Below, piece after piece: positions 42,742 through 48,609 of a stretch of DNA of 64,000 bases (positions are counted from its first letter, which is position 1; each line of letters opens with the position of its first letter). The position numbers and the translations under genes are program-made. This DNA is from JBGTFE01 sp049799955 (lineage in GTDB: Bacteria > Acidobacteriota > Blastocatellia > Pyrinomonadales > Pyrinomonadaceae), in assembly GCA_049799955.1 (NCBI GenBank), contig JBARIW010000003.1, positions 40,078-104,077 on the forward strand, written 5' to 3'. The notes under the pieces were generated by a model that searched no databases, was not told the DNA's origin, and saw only the letters and a program-made list of their open reading frames with translations.

Positions 42742-43221
42742 ATTTTCTTTGGTTTCAAGCAAGCGGCAGTTTAATTTTTTCGCCAAGCCTTCGCCGCCCC
42801 AGCCCATTATCACGTCGTGATTCCATTTGAAAAACGGTTTGGCGAGCGGCGCGATGAAGTTCATCCAGGATTTTGTCGTTTTCACGCGCCAGTCATATCG
42901 AACGCGTGTTGTGTTTTCGTCCTCGGCAGTCAGAGTCCAAAGTCCCGTGCCTTCAAGCTCGCCGAATGCGCGGGCTTCGATTGTCGTCATCGGCTCGACT
43001 CTTAAGATTTCCGAATCGAATTCGAGCTTGTAAGGCAATTTGCTTTTCCACGTCGAGCGCCGAATGCTGCCGACGCCGTCAGCGTCGCCCGTCTTTAATT
43101 CGACGACTTTCAGAACGCCTTTCCACCATTCGTTCCACGTTTCGGAATGCTTGATTGTTTCCCAAACCTCTTTTACGGGCGCGTCGAAACGCCAGACGGT
43201 TACAAATTCGTAATAATTCAT
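42739..43221 (-). CDS. SRPBCC-family (polyketide cyclase/START-like) protein
   Basis: 160 residues from ATG 43221. An upstream in-frame ATG would only add residues from the palindrome at 43211. The pattern FVTVWRFDAPVKEVWETIKH, WNEWWKGVLKVVEL, LWTLTAEDENTTRVRYDWRV and a long C-terminal helix (APLAKPFFKWNHDVIMGWGG) is that of the SRPBCC superfamily, which binds hydrophobic ligands in a deep pocket. No catalytic residues can be assigned. The start codon is inside the left arm of the palindrome. The next upstream minus-strand gene is a VWA protein. Confidence 0.8.
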   Translation of the reverse strand: MNYYEFVTVWRFDAPVKEVWETIKHSETWNEWWKGVLKVVELKTGDADGVGSIRRSTWKSKLPYKLEFDSEILRVEPMTTIEARAFGELEGTGLWTLTAEDENTTRVRYDWRVKTTKSWMNFIAPLAKPFFKWNHDVIMGWGGEGLAKKLNCRLLETKEN

Positions 43222-43283
43222 AATTGATAATTGATAATGAAAGAAACATCTTAAATTATCAATTATCAATTATTCGTTATCAC
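43211..43283. repeat. Heptad palindrome (ATAATTG words)
   Basis: Left arm ATAATTC ATAATTG ATAATTG ATAATGA; right arm ATTATCA ATTATCA ATTATTC GTTATCA. It lies between the VWA gene at 43284 and the SRPBCC gene and contains the latter's start codon. Confidence 0.85.
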
Positions 43284-44366
43284 CTATTTTTTGGTTTCAG
43301 TTTTATTCGTCTTGGCAAAATATCCTTTGCGGTGCGTGAGCGTAACTTTTTGCCTGGCAAGCTCGGCGTTTGTAAGCTGAATGTCGATGGTGCGGAAAGA
43401 GCCGTCGCGGTTTTGATTTGTCGGCGCGTAGGCAATCAGATATTGCGAGCGCATTTCGATTTGAATTTGCACAAACGCTTTACGAAGCTCGGCTTCGTCT
43501 TTCGGGAAAAATGCGCGTCCGCCGGTTTTTTCGGAGATTTTATTGAGCGAAGCTTTATCGACGCCGCCGTAAAAATCGTCGCCGATGCCGATTGAATAAA
43601 TAACGGCTTCGGATTTTAAAGCCGCCTGAACGGCTTCATCCAATTTTTTCTGGCTGTATGTATCCACGCCGTCGGACAAAAGAATAATTGCGCGGCGCGT
43701 TTTTTCGGGCGCAGGTCCTAAAATCTCGTCCGACGTTACCCAAATCGCGTCCCAGAGGGAGGTCGAGCCTGCAACGGTCTGATTTTTCCCCGAAATCGGA
43801 GGCGTTCCGACAATCACACGCCCGCCGATATAGCCCGAAGGCGGAACGAATTCGACGCGCTCGATGGCACGTCGAAGCCGCGTCAGATTATTGGTCATTC
43901 CCTGTTCGAGCGTGGTTTCGCCCGTAAAGGAAACAATCGAAACCTCGTCTTTTTCAGGTCTGACGACCGAATCGATAAACGAAATCGCCGCCGCTTTTTC
44001 TTCCGGCAGAGTTCGTTCCTGCGATTGGCTCGTATCGATTAAAATCGAAAGGCTTATCGGCAAATCGACCTGTCTCGAAAAGGCGACAATCTCCTGCGGC
44101 TGACCGTTTTCCAGAAGCTTTATGTCTTCCTGTTTCAAATCCGTCATCAAACGGCGGTTTTTGTCCTGCGCGGAAAACAAAACGTTGACGACTTCCGTAT
44201 CGATTTTCAGCGGCTCGTCGTCTTCTTCGACAACTTCAGGAGTCGGCGTCGGAGTTGGTTTGGTCGCCGAATTCTGCTGCGCGTTTGATGAATTCAAATC
44301 AAAAAACGACACGCCGATGAGCAGCGCAACGACCGTCAAAATTACAAATTTACCTTTCCAACTCAT
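43284..44366 (-). CDS. Secreted VWA-domain protein, intact MIDAS
   Basis: 360 residues. Signal peptide or N-terminal helix (FVILTVVALLIGVSFFDL), a TPTPTPTP linker, the pre-VWA region (LKIDTEVVNVLFSAQDKNRR, LLENGQPQEIVAF) and a VWA domain with DTSQS matching DxSxS and LLSDGVDTY. The metal site is therefore intact, unlike in the paralogs at 423 and 47151. The C-terminal LRKAFVQIQIEMRSQYLIAY is shared with the gene at 44456. It is one of three VWA genes within 5 kb. The two neighbours on this strand are probably transcribed together; a palindrome lies between them. Confidence 0.85.
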   Translation of the reverse strand: MSWKGKFVILTVVALLIGVSFFDLNSSNAQQNSATKPTPTPTPEVVEEDDEPLKIDTEVVNVLFSAQDKNRRLMTDLKQEDIKLLENGQPQEIVAFSRQVDLPISLSILIDTSQSQERTLPEEKAAAISFIDSVVRPEKDEVSIVSFTGETTLEQGMTNNLTRLRRAIERVEFVPPSGYIGGRVIVGTPPISGKNQTVAGSTSLWDAIWVTSDEILGPAPEKTRRAIILLSDGVDTYSQKKLDEAVQAALKSEAVIYSIGIGDDFYGGVDKASLNKISEKTGGRAFFPKDEAELRKAFVQIQIEMRSQYLIAYAPTNQNRDGSFRTIDIQLTNAELARQKVTLTHRKGYFAKTNKTETKK

Positions 44367-44379
44367 TTTTACTCCTTTA

Positions 44380-44461
44380 GGAAGGTGATAGGTTTTAGGT
44401 TTTAGCCTAATCCCTAGCCCCTAAAACCTATCACCTAAAACCTTCTTCCTACTTCCTATTT
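44380..44461. repeat. Heptad palindrome (GTTTTAG words)
   Basis: Left arm GTGATAG GTTTTAG GTTTTAG and right arm CTAAAAC CTATCAC CTAAAAC CTTCTTC CTACTTC. The right arm includes the stop codon of the VWA gene at 44456. Confidence 0.8.
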
Positions 44462-45445
44462 CAAACTGTCTCTTATCGCCCGGTAGCTTTTCTTCGTGCG
44501 AATCTGATATTTATCCGCTTTTTCCTTGTCGGTAAAACGAACTTCTACTTTGCGTTCCTTGCCGTCGTAATTCTGATTTGCCGGGCGATAAGTGATGATA
44601 TACTGCGAGCGTAATTCCTCGCTGATTTTCTTAAACGCCGTTTCGAGTTCCAGCATATCGCCCGTAAAAAACGCTTCGCCGCCGGTTTCCGCGCATAACT
44701 GCGTCAGATATTTATCGCCTTTGTCTTTAATCGTTCCGGCATCGACGCCGGGAACGGTTCCGAGGAAACCTTCCTTGGTTGAGATGGCGAAAATCGTCGT
44801 TTCGGTTCGCTGCGCAATGTCTATCGCATCTGCCAAATCGGCGCGGCTGAAAGTGTCGTCGCCGTCGGTGATAAGAACGATGACGCGTCTTCCAGGAGCG
44901 TTTCTCAGCTTTTCATCGGAAAACTGCCAGACGGCGTCATAAAGCGCGGTTTGCGAGCCGGTTTTTTTTACCTTTTCGACGGCTTTATCGAGCAAATCCT
45001 GTTTGTCCGTAAAATCCTGCCGCAGATTTATTTCGTGGTCGAAAGTCATAAACGCGGCTTTATCCTTGCGAAGCTTGAGCACCGTATAAAGAAAATTTCG
45101 CGCCGCTTCTTTTGAAAAAGCCATTTTGCCTTTGGTTGATTCGGACGTGTCCATCAAAACACCGACGTAAACGGGCGGATTGGTTTTTTCGTCAGTAAAA
45201 AACGTAACTTCCTGCTGAACGCCGTCTTCGAAAACGACAAAATCATTTTTCGTCATTCCCGCAATCAGATTTTTCTTTTTATACGTAACCGTAACGGGAA
45301 GACGGACTTCAAAGGTTTTGATGACGCCGCCGTTGTCATCTTCGACGGGCGGCGTCGGGCGCGGCGTCGGCGTTTGTGCCGAAATCGTCCAAACGGATGC
45401 AAGAATAACTGCTGTAAAATAAAAAGCGCGAAACAAATTTTTCAT
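44456..45445 (-). CDS. Secreted VWA-domain protein, intact MIDAS
   Basis: 329 residues from ATG 45445; upstream codons look noncoding. Signal peptide (FYFTAVILASVWTISAQ), TPTPRPTPP linker, region FEVRLPVTVTYKKKNLIAGM and VWA domain with DTSES (MIDAS DxSxS), VLITDGDDTFS and the same LRSQYIITYRPANQNYDGKE ending as the gene at 43284. Both are paralogs and may form an adhesive surface pair. The upstream border has a heptad palindrome and then the divergent phosphohexomutase gene. Confidence 0.85.
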   Translation of the reverse strand: MKNLFRAFYFTAVILASVWTISAQTPTPRPTPPVEDDNGGVIKTFEVRLPVTVTYKKKNLIAGMTKNDFVVFEDGVQQEVTFFTDEKTNPPVYVGVLMDTSESTKGKMAFSKEAARNFLYTVLKLRKDKAAFMTFDHEINLRQDFTDKQDLLDKAVEKVKKTGSQTALYDAVWQFSDEKLRNAPGRRVIVLITDGDDTFSRADLADAIDIAQRTETTIFAISTKEGFLGTVPGVDAGTIKDKGDKYLTQLCAETGGEAFFTGDMLELETAFKKISEELRSQYIITYRPANQNYDGKERKVEVRFTDKEKADKYQIRTKKSYRAIRDSLK

Positions 45446-45530
45446 AAGCGAATAAAAGAATTTTATGAACCTGACGCAAATTTCGATGCCGCAGGGCAGA
45501 CGTTTGTTGCCCAAGCAAAGCAAGAGTATA

Positions 45531-45623
45531 GAGTGAAAAGTGAAAAGTGAAAAGTGAAAAATGAAAAATTCTCTCGTACTTTTACCTTTTTACTTTTGCC
45601 TTTTACCTTTTTACTTTTTACTT
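45531..45623. repeat. Heptad palindrome (GTGAAAA words)
   Basis: Left arm GTGAAAA GTGAAAA GTGAAAA GTGAAAA ATGAAAA; right arm of TTTTACC and TTTTTAC words (45578-45623) with slight length drift. It lies in the divergent region before the phosphohexomutase gene, 9 bp from its start codon. Confidence 0.8.
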
Positions 45624-45632
45624 TATTAACTT

Positions 45633-46982
45633 ATGAATCCGAATATTTTCAGAGAATACGACATTCGCGGCATCGTCGGGCGGGATTTGACGAAAGAAAC
45701 CGTTTCGATTTTAGGTCGCGCCATCGGCACATTTTTTCAAAAAAACGGCGCAAAGCGCATTGCCATCGGTTTTGACGCGCGCGAAAGCTCGCCTCTTTTT
45801 AAGGATTTGCTCGTCAAAGGCTTTAACGCGTCGGGCTGCGACGTGGTTTTAATCGGCATGGTTCCGACGCCGGTTTTGTACCACACGGTTTTCACCAAAC
45901 CGGTTGACGGCGGCGTGATGATAACCGGGTCGCACAATCCGCCCGACCACAACGGCTTTAAGATTTGCCTCGGAAAACAGACGCTTTTCGGCTCGCAAAT
46001 TCAGGAAATAAAGGACATCGCGTTTTCGGGCGAATTTGCCGAAGGGACGGGCGCAAGCGAGAATCTGGAAGTTTTGCAGGATTACGAAGAAGACATTTTG
46101 TCGCGCATCGAGTTTGGAACGCGCAAACTAAAGACGGTCGTTGACGGCGGAAACGGGATGGGCGGCGTAACAGGCGTTCCGGTCTATAAAAAATTGGGCG
46201 TTGAACTGGTTGAGCTTTTTACCGAACCGGATTCGAATTTTCCGAATCATCATCCCGACCCGACCGTAACGGAAAATCTTCAGGACACGATTCGCGCCGT
46301 TGCGGAAAGCGGCGCGGATTTAGGCATCGCTTTCGACGGCGACGGCGATAGAATCGGCGTTATTGATGAAAAAGGTCGAATCATCTGGGGCGACGAATTG
46401 ATGGTTTTGCTTTCGCGCGAAATTTTGAAGGAAAAGCCTGGCTCGACGATTATTGCCGAAGTAAAATGCTCGCAAAATCTTTTTGACGACATTGCGGCGC
46501 GCGGCGGAAAACCTCTGATGTGGAAAGCCGGACATTCGCTTATCAAGGCGAAAATGAAGGAAACAAACGCCGCGCTCGCGGGCGAGATGAGCGGTCATAT
46601 TTTCTTTGCCGATAGATTTTACGGCTTTGACGACGCAACGTACGCGGGCGCGAGAGTTTTGGAGATTCTTTCTAAAACCGATAAAAATTTATCCGAACTG
46701 CTCTCTGATTTGCCCGAAACATTTTCCACGCCCGAGCTTCGCGTTGACTGCACGGAAGAACAAAAATTCGCCGTCGTGCAGAAAATTGCCGGTGAATTCT
46801 CGAAAACAAACGAAGTCATCACAATCGACGGCGCAAGAATTTTGTTTGAAAACGGCTGGGGCTTGGTTCGCGCGTCGAACACGCAGGCGATTTTAGTTTT
46901 AAGATTTGAAGCCGATTCGGAAGAAAATCTGGCGAAAATTCGTGAAACGGTCGAAAGCCGAGTGAATTATTTTATCGGATAA
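45633..46982 (+). CDS. Phosphomannomutase/phosphoglucomutase
   Basis: 449 residues. Interconverts hexose 1- and 6-phosphates for nucleotide-sugar and glycan synthesis. Motifs: N-terminal FREYDIRG, the phosphoserine loop TGSHNPPDHNG, metal-binding DGDGDR, sugar-binding GEMSGHIFF and phosphate-binding RASNTQAILVLRFE. The normal size and intact active site fit the AlgC/ManB family. Whether it prefers mannose or glucose phosphate cannot be told. No sugar-nucleotide genes are adjacent. A small ORF and a terminator follow. Confidence 0.92.
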   Translation: MNPNIFREYDIRGIVGRDLTKETVSILGRAIGTFFQKNGAKRIAIGFDARESSPLFKDLLVKGFNASGCDVVLIGMVPTPVLYHTVFTKPVDGGVMITGSHNPPDHNGFKICLGKQTLFGSQIQEIKDIAFSGEFAEGTGASENLEVLQDYEEDILSRIEFGTRKLKTVVDGGNGMGGVTGVPVYKKLGVELVELFTEPDSNFPNHHPDPTVTENLQDTIRAVAESGADLGIAFDGDGDRIGVIDEKGRIIWGDELMVLLSREILKEKPGSTIIAEVKCSQNLFDDIAARGGKPLMWKAGHSLIKAKMKETNAALAGEMSGHIFFADRFYGFDDATYAGARVLEILSKTDKNLSELLSDLPETFSTPELRVDCTEEQKFAVVQKIAGEFSKTNEVITIDGARILFENGWGLVRASNTQAILVLRFEADSEENLAKIRETVESRVNYFIG

Positions 46983-47051
46983 AACTATTTTTTATTTGTT
47001 GCAACTCTTGCGGGAAATCCGCATCCAAGTAAGTCCTGGAGGTGATATTAT

Positions 47052-47090
47052 ATGATAAATGATAATACCAACGGGGCGACCGGCAACTAA
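47052..47090 (+). CDS. 12-codon ORF with a perfect Shine-Dalgarno sequence
   Basis: Encodes MINDNTNGATGN. The Shine-Dalgarno GGAGGTGAT (47038-47046) is a full match to the 16S anti-SD and lies 5-9 nt before the ATG. The stop codon sits in the loop of a hairpin (GGGGCGACC 47073-47081 with GGTCGC and CCC to 47102), and a strong terminator follows. Four of twelve residues are Asn. It may be a leader peptide, a small functional peptide or a structured small RNA. No gene follows on the plus strand before the terminator. Function unknown. Confidence 0.45.
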   Translation: MINDNTNGATGN

Positions 47091-47114
47091 CAGGTCGCAC
47101 CCGATAAACAAAAG

Positions 47115-47151
47115 AAAAGACAGTATATTGTAACCCGTATGCTGTCTTTTT
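47115..47151. terminator. Strong terminator between convergent genes
   Basis: 13-bp stem: AAAAGACAGTATA (47115-47127) and TATGCTGTCTTTT (47138-47150), one G-U pair, followed by a T-run. It ends the plus-strand transcript from the phosphohexomutase and 12-codon ORF and serves the minus-strand VWA gene. Confidence 0.85.
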
Positions 47152-48281
47152 TATTTTGTCTTCTTCGGAACTAAAACGACTTTTTGCCTTGCGCGAATCT
47201 GCACGCCGTTGCAATGTGTGCTGACGCGCACTTTTCGGGCTTCGCCGCTTTCCGAATCGGCGAAAGCTTTTGTCGGAATATAAGTTACGACATATTGTGA
47301 ATCAATCGCTCGGGCGATTTCGACGGCAAACAGCCACATCGTTTCCTTTTCTTCCGAAGCCTGAAACATGCCGCCCGTGTCTTCCGAAAGCGTCTGAAGC
47401 TCGGCTTCGCTTTTCATCCAGTCATCGCGTTTCTGCCGCGCAAGCTTTATCGACGGATTGTCAAGACGAACGACAAACAAGCGTTCGGATTTCATAAGTT
47501 TTAAGAAATTATCCTTCATTTCTCTGGGCAGTTCCCGGACAATTTCATCGATTATGTAATCCGGCAGCCGCGGCGCTTCTCGTTCTTCGCCGATTTGAAA
47601 ACGACGCGTTGCGCCTTTTGCGCGGGCGGCTTCCATTTTGTTGTAAGCGATAACGTGAACGGTGATGTTTGCGGCGAGCAGATTCTGCAAAGCCTTTTGC
47701 CTTTCTTCTTTCGTCGCAACGCTGTCCAGCCCGTCGCCGATAAAGATTAAATGTCGATTTTCGAGCGAGCGATTTTCAAACATTTTTATCGCCGCGTTTA
47801 TCGAATCGGAAAAACGCGAGCGATTGCCGCTGAAAAGCTTTTTATCCAAATCATTCTGAATCGCTGCCTGATTGTTCGTCCAATCCGAAACGGCTTCGAT
47901 TTTATCGTAAGACTGCATCACGGCAATCGAATTGTCTTTCGAGAGCTTTTCGACCAGAAGCTTTGCCGTCAGCCGCGTCATATTCAGGGTTTTGGCAAAA
48001 TTGAAGTTGCCGCCCGTGTCGAGAAGAAAAAGAACGCTCGCCGGTGTCTTTTTCATACTCTCGATTTTTTGCGGCGTTCCTTCCTCGACGATGAGCAAAT
48101 CGTCTTTCGTCAGCGTCGAAACAAATCGCCCGCTCGCGGTTTGCGCTGTAACATTTAGCTGAACTTCTTCGGTGAAAATTTTAATCGGCTCGTCCGGCGT
48201 CGGCGTTTGAGCAAAAACGGAAACGGCGAAAGCCAGTAAAATCGGGACAAAGAGAAGTTTTTCGGCAAAGTTTATTTTCAT
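47151..48281 (-). CDS. Secreted VWA-domain protein, degenerate MIDAS
   Basis: 376 residues from ATG 48281; an open frame upstream lacks coding character and is crossed by the ileS leader. Signal peptide (LLFVPILLAFAVSVFAQ), TPTPDEP linker, then KIFTEEVQLNVTAQTASGRF and a VWA domain. The MIDAS position reads DTGGN instead of DxSxS, with GDGLDS in place of the later TDG motif, so metal binding is doubtful. It is the closest relative of the gene at 423-1541. Divergent to the ileS leader, sharing about 85 bp of promoter space. Confidence 0.85.
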   Translation of the reverse strand: MKINFAEKLLFVPILLAFAVSVFAQTPTPDEPIKIFTEEVQLNVTAQTASGRFVSTLTKDDLLIVEEGTPQKIESMKKTPASVLFLLDTGGNFNFAKTLNMTRLTAKLLVEKLSKDNSIAVMQSYDKIEAVSDWTNNQAAIQNDLDKKLFSGNRSRFSDSINAAIKMFENRSLENRHLIFIGDGLDSVATKEERQKALQNLLAANITVHVIAYNKMEAARAKGATRRFQIGEEREAPRLPDYIIDEIVRELPREMKDNFLKLMKSERLFVVRLDNPSIKLARQKRDDWMKSEAELQTLSEDTGGMFQASEEKETMWLFAVEIARAIDSQYVVTYIPTKAFADSESGEARKVRVSTHCNGVQIRARQKVVLVPKKTK

Positions 48282-48363
48282 TTTGAGACTTAAAATCCGG
48301 CTTGACTGCTGTGTTTGATTCGGCTCATTTAAGAGAGGTTGCAGCGGCGCGCGTAATAAACTA

Positions 48364-48391
48364 TTGAGCAAACCTGAGCTTTTGTGATAAT
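48364..48391 (+). promoter_or_regulatory. Predicted promoter of the ileS leader
   Basis: TTGAGC (48364-48369), 16-bp spacer, GATAAT (48386-48391) with an upstream TGT-like extension. Transcription would start near 48398, about 10 nt before the leader-peptide ATG. Confidence 0.5.
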
Positions 48392-48407
48392 ATTCACCTG
48401 AGATTAT

Positions 48408-48467
48408 ATGAAACGAGATTTGGCGCTCAATATAATTATTATTAGCAAAAGGGACTTTGCTCCATAG
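48408..48467 (+). CDS. ileS leader peptide with four consecutive Ile codons
   Basis: 19-codon ORF reading MKRDLALNIIIISKRDFAP, with codons ATA ATT ATT ATT at 48432-48443 and a TAG at 48465-48467. The Ile run ends 7 nt before the 5' arm of the antiterminator (48451), and the stop codon lies inside that hairpin. This placement is what ribosome-stalling attenuation needs: a stall at the Ile codons leaves 48451-48458 free, while translation to the stop covers it. Shine-Dalgarno is weak, and the leader is nearly leaderless. Not experimentally shown. Confidence 0.7.
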   Translation: MKRDLALNIIIISKRDFAP

Positions 48468-48531
48468 AGAGCCGAAGACAAATCTTCGTGTGAAAGTCCC
48501 AAGTCTGACGCGAAAGGCTTGGGACTTTTTG
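48451..48531 (+). promoter_or_regulatory. Attenuator: competing antiterminator and terminator hairpins before ileS
   Basis: GGGACTTT (48451-48458) can pair with AAAGTCCC (48494-48501), enclosing two small hairpins (GCTC/GAGC at 48459-48472 and CGAAGA/TCTTCG at 48473-48489). The same AAAGTCCC also forms the 5' side of an 11-bp terminator AAAGTCCCAAG (48494-48504) with CTTGGGACTTT (48519-48529), followed by TTTTT. The two structures exclude each other, so ileS transcription should rise when Ile-tRNA is short. No T-box features are visible. Confidence 0.75.
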
Positions 48532-48609
48532 CATTTATCATTTAACATTTATCATTTGCCGTTTAGCCATTTATAAATGTTAAATGATAAATGTTAAATG
48601 TTAAATTTA
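48532..48609. repeat. Heptad palindrome (CATTTAT words) before ileS
   Basis: Left arm CATTTAT CATTTAA CATTTAT CATTTGC; right arm ATAAATG TTAAATG ATAAATG TTAAATG TTAAAT. It lies between the attenuator terminator and the ileS start, which touches its right end. Confidence 0.8.

Noticed and set aside
46972..47214. 80-codon minus-strand ORF across the phosphohexomutase/VWA gap
   Set aside because: It crosses the terminator and the 3' end of the VWA gene and has no signal or family.
48364..48609. T-box riboswitch upstream of ileS
   Set aside because: No T-box sequence, specifier loop or stem I pattern is visible, whereas a translated Ile run and competing hairpins are.
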